DNA of 64,000 nucleotides from Opitutaceae bacterium (GCA_028284235.1 JANQSC010000071.1:124001-188000), one strand, 5' to 3'; shown: positions 1 to 9,306, numbered from the stretch's first letter. Translations and numbers: made by a program. The notes: a model not told the origin generated them from the sequence alone.

Positions 1-288
1 TTTCTGATCGGACTATTATGGTCGCGGTTCTTTGTCGCGATCCAGTTGCGCGACGGCGACGCGTTTACCGAACAAGGAGCCGTGGCAGCGCTCAACGAGG
101 CGGACTTAGTCTATTTCAGTTTTGCGAGCCTGACGACGCTCGGCTATGGGGATATTGCTCCGCTCAATTCGTTTGCCCGAATACTGGCGACACTCGAGAG
201 CGCTTTTGGCGTCCTCTACCTCGCGGTTCTTGTCGCCGCTCTTGTCAGCGAGTTGCAGGGAATGGAGTCCTCCCGCGACGGCGCATGA
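1..288 (+). CDS. Two-TM potassium channel domain protein, C-terminal fragment
   Basis: The reading frame is open from the first base, so the 5' part lies outside the window. The visible part has a pore-loop helix followed by TLGYGD at 136-153, the potassium selectivity filter, and then a hydrophobic inner helix (roughly 171-255) before a short polar tail. This matches the Ion_trans_2 (KcsA-like) pore module. The protein is an inner-membrane ion channel; whether it carries a regulatory N-terminal domain cannot be seen. It ends 8 bases before the convergent stop of the LacI-family gene on the other strand. Confidence 0.8.
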   Translation, partial: FLIGLLWSRFFVAIQLRDGDAFTEQGAVAALNEADLVYFSFASLTTLGYGDIAPLNSFARILATLESAFGVLYLAVLVAALVSELQGMESSRDGA

Positions 289-295
289 CGACGCC

Positions 296-1378
296 CTAGC
301 GATGCGCAGGCAACCGGGAATGCCTTAACGGAGTGTTCGCCGGTATCGATGGCAGGGAATAGCCTTCGCGCCAGGAGCCGTCGATTTGCGTGCCGATTGA
401 TACCGTGTCTTCGCCGCGCTGATTGCGTTGCAGGAGGCTGTTGAGGACGTCGACCGCAGTGGCCCCCATAGCGTTTCGATGCTGGTAAATCCCGCTTACG
501 TCGGGGCGATCGTCGGAGACGTTGAGACTGACGTAGCCCACGTCTTCTGGAACGCGGACGCCTTCGGCGTCGGCGGCCTCGAAAAAATCGTCGCAGCGGC
601 TAATCACTGCTTGGGGCTGGTATTGGTGGAGCCAGGAACGCACGGTGTCGGCTTTGTCTGACTTGTCCAGGTTTAGGATCGGAATGGAGTCGAGCTTTCT
701 TTCCATCTGCGATTGGGCGTAGCTATGGGCGGCTTCCCATTGGTGGCTGGCCCGATCGGCGAGGTCGGATCGAATGACGAGGCCCACGCGCGTGTAGCCA
801 CGGTGTTTGAGCTTATCCCAGCAAAGCAGATAGTCCGAGTACTGGTTCTGCATGACGTGATGAAAATAAGGATACAACGCGGGTTTTTCGATGGTGACGA
901 CCGAAAAGTCGTCCCAATCGAGATCGAAGCGGTCGTTGAACTTTTCGAACGGAGCGAGTATGAGGCCGCGTATGCCTCGGGCTTTGAGAATCTTGCTAAA
1001 ACGCTCGGGGCTCGCTCCGTCCACTCGAGCCCAGAAATGCTGCAGCGAGTAGCCCAGTTCGAGGGCCCGGTTCCGGGCGCCTTCGATGACTTCTTGAGCG
1101 CTCTTGAGCTTGCTCCAGTCGTCAGGACGACTCCAGTTGGAGATCAAGCCGATAACGGAAAAATTGCTACGCACGCGCAGTTGGTTGCGGTGGGCCGCGA
1201 GCGCGGACAGGGCGGGGTCAGGCGCGTAGTTGAGCTCCGTGGCGATCCGCTTCACCCGGTCGATGGTGGTTTGGGGCAAAGAAGGGTGATTCTTCAGCGC
1301 CATGGAAACCGCAGCGATGCTCAGTTGCGCGCGCTGGGCAATGTCCTTGAGCGTGGGGCGTTTGAACGGTCGCGCCAT
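296..1378 (-). CDS. LacI-family transcriptional regulator
   Basis: 360 aa, a normal length for the family. The N-terminus has the LacI helix-turn-helix (TLKDIAQRAQLSIAAVSMAL, about residues 9-28), followed by an atypical hinge region with PDPALSALAAHR, a variant I associate with Opitutales/Puniceicoccales LacI proteins. The rest is a periplasmic-binding-protein-like effector domain. It is the last gene of a minus-strand run with a sodium/solute symporter, an alpha-L-fucosidase and a sulfatase, so a role in sensing a sugar from a sulfated fucose-containing glycan is a reasonable inference. A near-perfect AT-rich palindrome with a central CG lies 36 bases upstream of its ATG and may be its own operator. 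The effector is unknown. Confidence 0.88.
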   Translation of the reverse strand: MARPFKRPTLKDIAQRAQLSIAAVSMALKNHPSLPQTTIDRVKRIATELNYAPDPALSALAAHRNQLRVRSNFSVIGLISNWSRPDDWSKLKSAQEVIEGARNRALELGYSLQHFWARVDGASPERFSKILKARGIRGLILAPFEKFNDRFDLDWDDFSVVTIEKPALYPYFHHVMQNQYSDYLLCWDKLKHRGYTRVGLVIRSDLADRASHQWEAAHSYAQSQMERKLDSIPILNLDKSDKADTVRSWLHQYQPQAVISRCDDFFEAADAEGVRVPEDVGYVSLNVSDDRPDVSGIYQHRNAMGATAVDVLNSLLQRNQRGEDTVSIGTQIDGSWREGYSLPSIPANTPLRHSRLPAHR

Positions 1379-1414
1379 TGTCCCAATTTACTCAAAACGG
1401 GAAGATTCTCAATC

Positions 1415-1434
1415 TTATTTAAACGTTTAAGTAA
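1415..1434. promoter_or_regulatory. Candidate LacI-type operator
   Basis: TTATTTAAACGTTTAAGTAA is a 20-base palindrome with one mismatched pair; the inner 12 bases are a perfect palindrome centred on CG, the usual form of LacI/GalR-family operators. It sits between the symporter gene and the LacI-family gene, upstream of the regulator's start codon, which fits autoregulation. Binding is inferred, not shown. Confidence 0.55.
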
Positions 1435-1466
1435 ATTGTGGAATCTGGGGGTTGGCTCGACTCCGG

Positions 1467-3110
1467 TCAGTTGAAGACGAGAGGCGAAAAGAAGAGGACC
1501 ATCGCTACGATGAACGCGCTCAGACCTTTGAGGAAGCGCCTGTATTTTCGATTCTCTTCCGCGCTCATGACGAGGTTCTCGTCCTGGATGGCGACAATTT
1601 CTGCCCGTTCGGCGTCGCCCGAATCCCGATAGCCGTAGTTGCTCATTAAGTACATATTGAGCGCGCAAACAACCGTCACCCAAGGGGAGAGGTTGAGTTT
1701 GTTCTGAAGGAAAAGCGGCAGGTGGCTCTTGAGCCCTTCCAGCGCGGGGAGATTCAACAGGCAGAATGAGAACAGACCGAGGACGATGCCGATGACGAGC
1801 GTCCAAAAGGCGGCTTTCTCGGTCGACTTTTTATAGAACAACCCGAAGAGGACTGTCACGAATACGCCGGGGGCGAGGAAGGCCCAGACGGCGAGCAGGT
1901 AGTCGAAGAGCCCCTTGAAGTTGCGGATAAAGGGAGCGATGAGCATGCAGACGACGAGCAGGATCACCATGATGATCCGGCCGTCTTTCAGGAGCTCCTT
2001 CTCGGTGGCGTCTTTTTTTATCTTGGCGAAGAAATCGTAGGTGAGGAGGGATCCGCAAGCGCAGAGCCCGGAATCGACGCTAGACATGATGGCGGCGAGG
2101 AGCCCGGCGAGGCAAAGCCCAAGAAGGCCGGTCGGCATTACTTCGGTGAGCAGGCTTACGTACGCGTTGTCGCGGGCGATGATTTCCTGTCCTTGGAAAA
2201 GCTGGGCGGCGACCACTCCGGGCGCGGCGATAAAGAGGAGGGCGAAGGTCTTGAGCACTCCGGCGAAGAGAGCGCCCATTTTGGCGTGATAAAGGCTTCC
2301 GGCTGAGAGAGCGCGCTGGATGTAGTCCTGATCGGTGCAATGCCCGTGAATGCCCAGAATCAGCCCCCCGGTGAGCATCGGGAGCCAACCGAAGGCGTGG
2401 TCCCAGGGGCGAAGCAGCGACCACATCGAGCGGCCGTTTTCGTCGACGTTGTCGACAAACACCGCTTTGAATCCTCCCAATTCCTGAATGCCGAAAACGA
2501 GGAGCATGGCGCCGCCGAGCATGAGAACGGTCATTTGCACGAAGTCGCAATAGATTACCGCTTTGAGTCCGCCAAGGAGCGTGTAGGTGCCGGCGGCGAT
2601 GCCGATGAGGAAGATGGAGAGCCAGTAGAGGAACTCGGCGTTCTGCATCTCGTCCCAGCCGAGCAGGTGGGTAAGCACGAGCGCTCCTGCGTAGAGAGCG
2701 GCAGCGATGTTGCCGAGAATGATGATCATCAAATTGATGAAAGAGACGATCACTCGGCAGCGTCCGCTGTAGCGCTTCTCGAAGAACTCGGGCGAGGTGG
2801 CGAGCTTGAGCCCCATGTAGGTGCGGATGAAAAGAGCCGCGAGGAGCATGAAGCAGAACGCGCCGACTAACTGGAATCCGCCGGCGATAATCCCGACCGC
2901 GAACGCGAGCCCCGCTTGGCCCACGAACTGCTGGCTGGAAATGTTGGTCGCGAAAAGGGAAGCTCCGATAAAGGGCCATTTCATGGCTCCGCCGGCCAGG
3001 AAGAATTCGCGTCCTCCCTTGGCTTGGCGTCGCGAAATCCACAGGCCGAGGCCGATGATGGCAATGAAGTAGACGAGTATTACGAGAGAGTCGAAGACGC
3101 TGATTTTCAC
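1467..3110 (-). CDS. Sodium/solute symporter (SSS family)
   Basis: 547 aa with about 13 hydrophobic segments starting at residue 8, typical of SSS/SLC5 transporters. The N-terminal pattern (an ISRRQAKGGREFFLAG stretch after the first helix and NISSQQFVGQAGLA in the second) is characteristic of the sugar-type SSS proteins related to SglT. It would couple Na+ entry to uptake of a sugar across the inner membrane. It lies 95 bases downstream of the alpha-L-fucosidase gene and 88 bases upstream of the LacI-family gene on the same strand, so the likely substrate is the monosaccharide released by that locus, for instance L-fucose; the substrate itself cannot be read from the sequence. Confidence 0.87.
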   Translation of the reverse strand: MKISVFDSLVILVYFIAIIGLGLWISRRQAKGGREFFLAGGAMKWPFIGASLFATNISSQQFVGQAGLAFAVGIIAGGFQLVGAFCFMLLAALFIRTYMGLKLATSPEFFEKRYSGRCRVIVSFINLMIIILGNIAAALYAGALVLTHLLGWDEMQNAEFLYWLSIFLIGIAAGTYTLLGGLKAVIYCDFVQMTVLMLGGAMLLVFGIQELGGFKAVFVDNVDENGRSMWSLLRPWDHAFGWLPMLTGGLILGIHGHCTDQDYIQRALSAGSLYHAKMGALFAGVLKTFALLFIAAPGVVAAQLFQGQEIIARDNAYVSLLTEVMPTGLLGLCLAGLLAAIMSSVDSGLCACGSLLTYDFFAKIKKDATEKELLKDGRIIMVILLVVCMLIAPFIRNFKGLFDYLLAVWAFLAPGVFVTVLFGLFYKKSTEKAAFWTLVIGIVLGLFSFCLLNLPALEGLKSHLPLFLQNKLNLSPWVTVVCALNMYLMSNYGYRDSGDAERAEIVAIQDENLVMSAEENRKYRRFLKGLSAFIVAMVLFFSPLVFN

Positions 3111-3205
3111 GTGGAAGGGGGATCCGGAATGAGGAGGGTTAGGCGAACAAACGCGGAGCGCGGTCGCAGTTGGAATTCCGGGCCATGAAGCGAGGAGGTC
3201 GTGAA

Positions 3206-5074
3206 TTAGTCAACGGGATTCAGGCTTACCGATTTGAGGAAGGTCAGGTAGTCCCGACTAATTTTGTCGGCCGTGATTGAAATCCGGTGCGTGTCAGGTT
3301 GGTCGAAAACGACAGTCCCAAGCTGGAAGGTTTTGAAAAGCCAGAGGTTGTTGTGGCGCTCACCTGTATCCATGGATTGGCGCTCGACTTGCAGGATGTC
3401 CCCACTCCAGTTCGCGGTTCCCCGGATTTCGTGGGCGTATCCAATTTTGCCATCCAATTCGAGAGTGAAGTAGCTTCCCGCTTGCTCGTTTTGAGTCGCG
3501 TATTCGACACTCAACTTGTATTTTCCCGGAGTGTTCACCTGGAAGGTCCAAGTGAGCTTGTCGCCTGGCGTCTTGATGTCCTGGACGAAATTTCCTTTGC
3601 GCGTAGCCTTCCCGAAATTGTAGCGAGCGGTGTCGCTTTCGATTTGGGCGAGACCGGAGCTGAGGTGAATCGGCTGGCCTCCGTTTTGGCGATAGACGTT
3701 GTTGATGTCGGGCTCGCCCTGTATTTCCAAAGCAACGACACTGGCGATCGGGTCAGGCGCGTTTTCGCCGACCGCGACGATGGTATCGTCGCCACTGGAA
3801 ATCGAGCGGAGACGCGTTCGTTTCGGGTCGGCGAGAAGATAGGCGGCCTGCACTTTGTTTCGCAACCCGGGAACGCGGAGGTTTCCGTCCGAAGGCCAGT
3901 CGAAGACGTGCAAATACAAGGTATTGCCTTTTGTCGTGGACCTGCCCCAGGGCAAGTCTAGGAAAAGCGATTTGCGGGTGCCGTGAATGCTCTCCGCGTT
4001 GCCCTTCATCCAGGCGCCGATCCCCGCCAAGGCGTCGTATTCGGTTCGGGAAAGCTCGCCGTCGGGGCGCGGCCCGACGTTCATGAGGAAGTTGCCTCCC
4101 TTGGAGGCGATTTCAACGAGCATGCGAATCAGTTCGTGTGTCGATTTAGCGCTGACGTTTTCGCCCTTGTACCAAAAGCCGCGATTGTTGGTAATGGTGA
4201 TGTTCGATTCCCAGTTGCCGGGCAGTCCGAACTGCGGAACTTGCTGCTCAGGGGTGTAGAACGCTCCGTACTGATCGGTTCCGCGGTCGTTGAATATGAT
4301 ATCGGGTTGCAGGCGTTTCATCATTCGAAGGGTGTCGAGTACCGCTTTGCGGACTTTTGGGTGCTCGATTTTCTCGGTTCCCACCCCGGCGTGGGGCCAG
4401 TGAATATCGAACCACGCGATATCGATTTTTCCATAATTGGACATCAATTCTCTCAGTTGCCCTTGTTCAAAGGACACGAAGCGCTCCCATGATTCCGGGT
4501 CCGATTCGATTCTGCCAGGGTCGTAGTCCCAGTAGTCACGCGAGAAATAGCGTCCATCCGGGTGGTGCCAGTCGATATGGGAATAGTACAGTCCGATCGC
4601 AAGCCCTTCGGCTCGAAACGCGTCGACGATGGCTCGGGTCAAGTCCGCGTTGGGATTGGCGTGGTAGGGGACCTCGGGCGCGGTGGTTTTCAGGTTGGAG
4701 AGCTGGGTGTCGTAGTTGTTGACCCCGTCGTGGTGCTTGACGACGAAAACCACGTATTTCATGCCGGCTGCTTTTGCGGCCTTCGCCCATTTTGACGGGT
4801 TGAAGTTGACCGGGTTGAACGTTTTGTAGAGATCGAAGCTTCGGCTTCCGACTTCCTTGTTCTCTTCATTGACCATCTTCCAAATGTAACCCACTTCGCG
4901 CTGGGACCAGGGACCCCAGTGGATGAAGAGCCCGAATCTCCAGTCGTTCCACTCTTCCATTCGTTCCGGGCTAATGTGCAGGTCGCTGTTAGGGTCGCCG
5001 GACTCAGCGACTGAATCGTGGAATAGCGCAACAGCCCAAAGGACCGCTAGGGAAAGTCTGGATACGGTTTTCAT
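3206..5074 (-). CDS. Alpha-L-fucosidase, GH29, secreted
   Basis: 622 aa. Residues 1-23 form a signal peptide. A GH29 barrel follows: GLFIHWGPWS (about 48-57), the VVKHHDG motif (111-117) and IDIAWFDIHWP, in which Asp223 of WFD is the expected nucleophile. The C-terminal region (about residues 480-620) with Tyr/Gly-rich beta-strand text (PGKYKLSVEYA, FTLELDG) looks like a CBM6/CBM35-type carbohydrate-binding domain. The enzyme would remove L-fucose from exported or periplasmic glycans. It is 38 bases downstream of a sulfatase gene and precedes the symporter, so desulfation, fucose release and uptake may be co-expressed. Confidence 0.92.
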   Translation of the reverse strand: MKTVSRLSLAVLWAVALFHDSVAESGDPNSDLHISPERMEEWNDWRFGLFIHWGPWSQREVGYIWKMVNEENKEVGSRSFDLYKTFNPVNFNPSKWAKAAKAAGMKYVVFVVKHHDGVNNYDTQLSNLKTTAPEVPYHANPNADLTRAIVDAFRAEGLAIGLYYSHIDWHHPDGRYFSRDYWDYDPGRIESDPESWERFVSFEQGQLRELMSNYGKIDIAWFDIHWPHAGVGTEKIEHPKVRKAVLDTLRMMKRLQPDIIFNDRGTDQYGAFYTPEQQVPQFGLPGNWESNITITNNRGFWYKGENVSAKSTHELIRMLVEIASKGGNFLMNVGPRPDGELSRTEYDALAGIGAWMKGNAESIHGTRKSLFLDLPWGRSTTKGNTLYLHVFDWPSDGNLRVPGLRNKVQAAYLLADPKRTRLRSISSGDDTIVAVGENAPDPIASVVALEIQGEPDINNVYRQNGGQPIHLSSGLAQIESDTARYNFGKATRKGNFVQDIKTPGDKLTWTFQVNTPGKYKLSVEYATQNEQAGSYFTLELDGKIGYAHEIRGTANWSGDILQVERQSMDTGERHNNLWLFKTFQLGTVVFDQPDTHRISITADKISRDYLTFLKSVSLNPVD

Positions 5075-5112
5075 TGATTGGTTTGACAGGACGCGGAGGG
5101 GCCAACGCTAAA

Positions 5113-6558
5113 CTAGTCGAGCCCGGTAATGTGGTTCCTGTCTACATTGCGTTTGTGTAGCGATTCGAAGCGCACGTCGACCGGATAGGTGTCGGAAGGC
5201 CAATCCAGACCGACGTCGCGGACTTTCACGCCAAGCGATCGTTTAAGGAGCTCTGTGGTCATGCGAATACGCGTTTCGGCGCAACCGGGGTCGTCGTATC
5301 GATTGACAAGTTCTTCCGGGTCTTCAGCTATATTGTATAGTTCGCATCGGTCGTCGTGATACACGCTCAATTTCCAATCGCCGATGCGGATCATGGATCC
5401 AGGACCGAAACTGGTTGGGGCGTGAGGCGCTTTAAGGCTCAAGCCGGGGGTTGCCGTTGCGGGCGTAGGCGCGCCGCCACCCGCTTCTGAAATTACGCTT
5501 TCTTTGCCCGAGTAGTCGGAGTGACGGATTGCGTCCGCCCACGAAACGCCTACCATGGTAGGCGGAATTTCGACGCCGAGGAACTCGAGTAGAGTCGGGG
5601 CGAGATCGATCTCTTCGACGAGTCCGAGAAAACGCTCTCCGGCGCCAATTCCTTTTGGGTGGCGAATTATGGCTGGAATCTTTGTCAGACTGTCGTAGAA
5701 AACGGGGAGCTTGTGGGTCATTCGATGGTCCCCGAGCAGTTCGCCGTGATCTGAGAAAAAGAGGACGATGGTGTTTTTATCCAGGCCGGATTCCTCGAGA
5801 GAATCGAGGATTTTCCCAACTGAGTCGTCAATATAGCGCACCTGCCCCATGTAAGTGGCGATCGCTTTTTTGATGTCATCTTCGTGGCATGTATCCATTT
5901 CAGAGTGACGCCTCCATAGTTCATTTCGACGTGGCTGCTTTGCGGTGTCGTAGTTGTAAAACGAAGCTGGAATCTCTACTTTGTTCGGGTCGAACAGACT
6001 CTTGTATGGTTCAGGGCACGTGAACGCGGGATGGGGGTCCTGGTAGTTCACCCAGGCGATAAATGGCGTTTCCGCGCTTCGGGCGAACTGAATGGTTTCG
6101 TTCGTCAGACGAGCGGTTTGGTTGTATTCGTGATCGGGCTCGAGCTCGAACGAGCTGAACGACTTCTTGAACGAGGGATGCTCATCGTAGTTGCCCAGGC
6201 ACACCTCGCGCAGCTCGTCCCAGACTGTTTCGAGCTTCTCATAGGTAAAGAGGTGGTTTTTTCCGAACATCCCGGTGCGATACCCAGCATTTTTGAGCGT
6301 CGTTACCAGATTAGGAACGGATGGGTCGATTGTGGACCAATAGTTGCGGCAATTGTGTTCTCCAACGTAGGTGCTGGTAGCGAAACTGACGCGACTGGGA
6401 GCGCAAAGAGGGGACTGGCAGTAGCAGTTTTCGAACTGAATTCCCTGCGTGGCAAGACGGTCGATGCGAGCGGTGCCAATCGAAGGGTGACCGTAGCAGC
6501 TTAGATAGTCCGCCCGTAGCTGATCGGGCGTAATAATAAGTAGGTTGTAAGGGCTCAA
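5113..6558 (-). CDS. Formylglycine-dependent sulfatase, no visible signal peptide
   Basis: 481 aa type I sulfatase. The N-terminus NLLIITPDQLRADYL carries a metal-binding Asp, and the activation motif C-A-P-S-R begins at Cys52, the residue matured to formylglycine. FFSDHGELLGDH supplies the second Asp-His metal ligand set and MTHK a Lys. The product starts with MSPYN and has no hydrophobic leader, unlike the other three sulfatases here, so it may be cytoplasmic or its true start may have been missed; I found no better start upstream. It is the first gene of the minus-strand fucosidase-symporter-LacI run and is divergent from the TonB receptor gene. Confidence 0.9.
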   Translation of the reverse strand: MSPYNLLIITPDQLRADYLSCYGHPSIGTARIDRLATQGIQFENCYCQSPLCAPSRVSFATSTYVGEHNCRNYWSTIDPSVPNLVTTLKNAGYRTGMFGKNHLFTYEKLETVWDELREVCLGNYDEHPSFKKSFSSFELEPDHEYNQTARLTNETIQFARSAETPFIAWVNYQDPHPAFTCPEPYKSLFDPNKVEIPASFYNYDTAKQPRRNELWRRHSEMDTCHEDDIKKAIATYMGQVRYIDDSVGKILDSLEESGLDKNTIVLFFSDHGELLGDHRMTHKLPVFYDSLTKIPAIIRHPKGIGAGERFLGLVEEIDLAPTLLEFLGVEIPPTMVGVSWADAIRHSDYSGKESVISEAGGGAPTPATATPGLSLKAPHAPTSFGPGSMIRIGDWKLSVYHDDRCELYNIAEDPEELVNRYDDPGCAETRIRMTTELLKRSLGVKVRDVGLDWPSDTYPVDVRFESLHKRNVDRNHITGLD

Positions 6559-6622
6559 AGTCTGAAAGAGGTAACCCTAGCTGTTAGAGAATTCGGTCTA
6601 TAACTGTCAATAGGGCTGCTTC

Positions 6623-6761
6623 CTGAAACAGTTAAGAAACGATTGCTTCGCCGTGTAATTACGCCACGATAGCGTGGGACGCGCAATGTATGTTTTCGCC
6701 GTGATTGGGCTCTTTTACACGCGTTCGCTATTTGCCTAGCAATATTGCTTAACTGTTTCAG
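6623..6761. promoter_or_regulatory. Inverted 14-base site pair between divergent genes
   Basis: CTGAAACAGTTAAG at 6623-6636 recurs exactly in reverse complement at 6748-6761. The centres are 125 bases apart, close to twelve helical turns, the arrangement expected for a regulator binding two sites and looping the DNA. A related partial copy (CTGAAATAG) lies at 6923-6931, just in front of the TonB receptor gene. The binding protein is unknown. Confidence 0.45.
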
Positions 6762-6928
6762 TAACAAGTTTAGGCACGTTTATTGACAGGGGAGCCCATT
6801 TAAATTTTCTATATGGAAATTGTACCTCGCCCCGCTGCTTTAACGGAATCGAGACCTTTTAAACAAGAGCGTCGATTCGCAATATAAAACCCTACATTTG
6901 CAACTATACATAGAGTTGTTCCCTGAAA

Positions 6929-6947
6929 TAGCAATGTGTCATTGCTA
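6929..6947. promoter_or_regulatory. Palindrome immediately upstream of the TonB receptor gene
   Basis: TAGCAATG, a three-base spacer and CATTGCTA form a perfect 8-base inverted repeat ending 19 bases before the ATG. Its place in the promoter/leader region suggests an operator or a leader hairpin. Confidence 0.4.
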
Positions 6948-6966
6948 GCAAACTACACTGAACATC

Positions 6967-9234
6967 ATGAAACTACGTACACTAACTAATGGACTGATAG
7001 CGATCGGGCTATCAACGGCGATCATATCGCCCGTACTGGCGCAAGACGACGAAACGTATACGCTGTCCCCGTTTTCGGTAACCGGGACGGACGGCTACAC
7101 GGCGACAAGCACAATTTCCGGGACCGGACTAAACACTCCGCTGATCAACGTGCCGATGGCGATCAACGTCATCACCTCGGACTTTCTCGAGGACAGTCAC
7201 ATCGGCGAGTTCACTCACGCTTTGGACTACAACTCGTCGATCACTCAAACGTCGCGGAACCACAATGGCGGCACGCGCCCGCAGACTTTCGCGATTCGAG
7301 GCTTTCGCAACAGCACGATCCTTTTGGACGGCGTTCTGGGCGGCCACTCGCTGCCGACGCAGATGATCGACCGGATCGAGGTCGTCAAAGGTCCGAACAC
7401 GCTTTACGGCCAAGCGGAGCCGGGTGGATTGATCAATGTCATTTCGAAGACTCCCTTGTCGGAGCAGGGCGGTCGGGCGACCGGCATTGTCGGCAGCAAC
7501 GAGTGGTACCAGTTCAAGCTAGACTACACGGTGCGCGCCATGGACGACAAGCTGGGCCTGCGCGTTATGACCGACCAGAAGGAAACCAACGGCTGGCGCT
7601 GGGTCGACGGCCAGAAGCACAACTTCCTGGGGGTTTCGGGAAGCTATAAATGGGACGAGCGCACGGACGTCGACTTCCTCATCGCTAAAAACGAAGTGAA
7701 CGGCTTCCCCACGCAGCGCGCGACGTGGTCGTTCCAGAGAATCCCGACTGACTTGAATGGCGACGGCGACACGCTGGACACAGTGGGCGGTATTGGCGAG
7801 TCCAACACGCGCTACAACAACCAGTTCCTGCCGCCGGAGTACGTGTCCTCGACGCCCGGTAACATATACGAGTCCGACAACGACTTCCTGCAGTTCGGCA
7901 TCCGCCACAGCTTCAGCGAGAACCACAACATCCAATACAAGTACAACTTCAACGACTCGCACAACCTGCAGACGTTCCGGGAGTTCAACACGTTCAACCC
8001 GGACGGGAGCAACCCGGTCAACAGCTCGGTCAACGACAGCCGCGGCCGCGACGAAGTGCACACCATCAATGACATCATCGTTCTCGACGGCGGCGAAGTG
8101 CGGCACCAGATTTTGGTCGGGGCCCGGAAATCGGAGGCCACCAACGGGGGCCGCGGCACCTATCGGTTGAGGTACCGGGGCAATCCTTTGGACCCTGAAA
8201 TGATAGCGCGGCGCCAAATCGAGGAGCGGCGAGGCATTACGCTTCGCGACATCCTGTACCGCGAGGACATCGAAAACGGGGTGCCCATTTGGGAGGACCC
8301 CGTGCCGACGGTCGAGGAGTTTTTCACCATGGGTGTAAGGTCGAACACAAACGACCGTAGTTTCCAGGACATTACAAACCTCTACCTGTCGGACAATATC
8401 ACTTTCGCCGACGGCGACTTCACTCTTTTGGTCGGCGTGCGCCACATCGACTTGGAGCAATTCAACACGGCTCTCGGGGGAGCGGTCACGAGCCGGCTTA
8501 CCGGCAGCGACACCAACTTCCAGTTCGGGGGCGTGTACCGCGTCAACCCGAACCTGAGCCTGTTCGCCAGCACTGCGGACGCGTTCCGCCCGCAGAACCG
8601 CACCGACCCCGACACCGGGGAACTCGTCGGGCCCCAGACGAGCGAGGCCTACGAGCTGGGGGTCAAGTTCGCCGACCTCTACGATGGCAAACTCAGCGGT
8701 TCGGTGGCCTTGTTCCGTATCGAGCAGGACAACGTGTTCCGAGCTGACCACAACCCGGTCACCTTTGTCAGCGACTCGGCCATTACCAACGATTTGAGCG
8801 AAGGTCTCGAGTTCGAACTCTTCTACAACCCGACCGACAATTTCAACATCGTCGCGGCGTACAGCTACATCGACGCGAAAGTAGTGGGGGAAGTGGCTAC
8901 CGGGCTGCCTCTGGAAGGCGCGACGCCGCACCGGCTGACGTTGTTCACCAACTACACGGTGCAGGAGGGTCCGCTTGAAGGGGCCCGTTTCGGCGGCGGT
9001 CTAGTGTTCGCCGACGGGCCGATTCAACAGTTCGGCAATATCGCGAATTCGCTGGTAGTGGAGGACGGATACACGACCTTTGACTTCTTCGCCCGCATCC
9101 CGGTCACCTTCGGCGAGCGCGACTGGGACTTTGGAATTAATATAGACAACGTCACCGACGAGTTCTTCGTTCGCTCGCGGGCGGCCACCAACGAAGCCCG
9201 GCAAGTGCTGTTCTCCCTGTCCACGGATTTGTAG
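6967..9234 (+). CDS. TonB-dependent outer-membrane receptor
   Basis: 755 aa. Residues 1-25 are a signal peptide ending in VLAQ. An N-terminal strand (YTLSPFSVTG) in the TonB-box region precedes the plug domain with VPMAINVITSDFLED and RIEVVKGPNTLYGQAEPGGLINVISKTP, the conserved plug/barrel junction. The remainder is a 22-strand-type barrel, ending in a receptor-like beta strand with a hydrophobic terminus (FSLSTDL). It resembles the siderophore-like TonB receptors common in Opitutales, here placed divergent from a sulfatase-fucosidase locus and upstream of another sulfatase, so a glycan oligosaccharide ligand is plausible but an iron chelate cannot be excluded. No SusD partner is present. A Ton energising cluster lies at the other end of the window. 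Confidence 0.92.
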   Translation: MKLRTLTNGLIAIGLSTAIISPVLAQDDETYTLSPFSVTGTDGYTATSTISGTGLNTPLINVPMAINVITSDFLEDSHIGEFTHALDYNSSITQTSRNHNGGTRPQTFAIRGFRNSTILLDGVLGGHSLPTQMIDRIEVVKGPNTLYGQAEPGGLINVISKTPLSEQGGRATGIVGSNEWYQFKLDYTVRAMDDKLGLRVMTDQKETNGWRWVDGQKHNFLGVSGSYKWDERTDVDFLIAKNEVNGFPTQRATWSFQRIPTDLNGDGDTLDTVGGIGESNTRYNNQFLPPEYVSSTPGNIYESDNDFLQFGIRHSFSENHNIQYKYNFNDSHNLQTFREFNTFNPDGSNPVNSSVNDSRGRDEVHTINDIIVLDGGEVRHQILVGARKSEATNGGRGTYRLRYRGNPLDPEMIARRQIEERRGITLRDILYREDIENGVPIWEDPVPTVEEFFTMGVRSNTNDRSFQDITNLYLSDNITFADGDFTLLVGVRHIDLEQFNTALGGAVTSRLTGSDTNFQFGGVYRVNPNLSLFASTADAFRPQNRTDPDTGELVGPQTSEAYELGVKFADLYDGKLSGSVALFRIEQDNVFRADHNPVTFVSDSAITNDLSEGLEFELFYNPTDNFNIVAAYSYIDAKVVGEVATGLPLEGATPHRLTLFTNYTVQEGPLEGARFGGGLVFADGPIQQFGNIANSLVVEDGYTTFDFFARIPVTFGERDWDFGINIDNVTDEFFVRSRAATNEARQVLFSLSTDL

Positions 9235-9268
9235 TTATAGGTTTGATTGAGTATTAGTTCATTCAAGG

Positions 9269-9306
9269 ACCTCCTCTGTTGTAGTGGCAGAGGAGGTTTT
9301 GTTTTT
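9269..9306 (+). terminator. Rho-independent terminator after the TonB receptor
   Basis: CCTCCTCTG and CAGAGGAGG pair across a nine-base loop and are followed by TTTTGTTTTT. It separates the receptor gene from the downstream sulfatase, so the two are probably not one simple transcript. Confidence 0.85.

Larger units (their letters stand above)
6559..6966. other. Divergent intergenic control region, 408 bases
   Basis: This gap separates the divergent sulfatase and TonB receptor genes. It is more AT-rich than the flanking genes and holds no convincing ORF (a 70-residue minus-strand frame is basic and low quality). It contains a 14-base perfect inverted repeat pair and a 19-base palindrome next to the TonB start, listed separately. 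Confidence 0.7.

Noticed and set aside
7519..8931. 470-residue minus-strand frame inside the TonB receptor gene
   Set aside because: It is a codon-bias shadow of the receptor: Val/Glu/Arg-rich without any recognisable domain, fully antisense to a well-supported gene.
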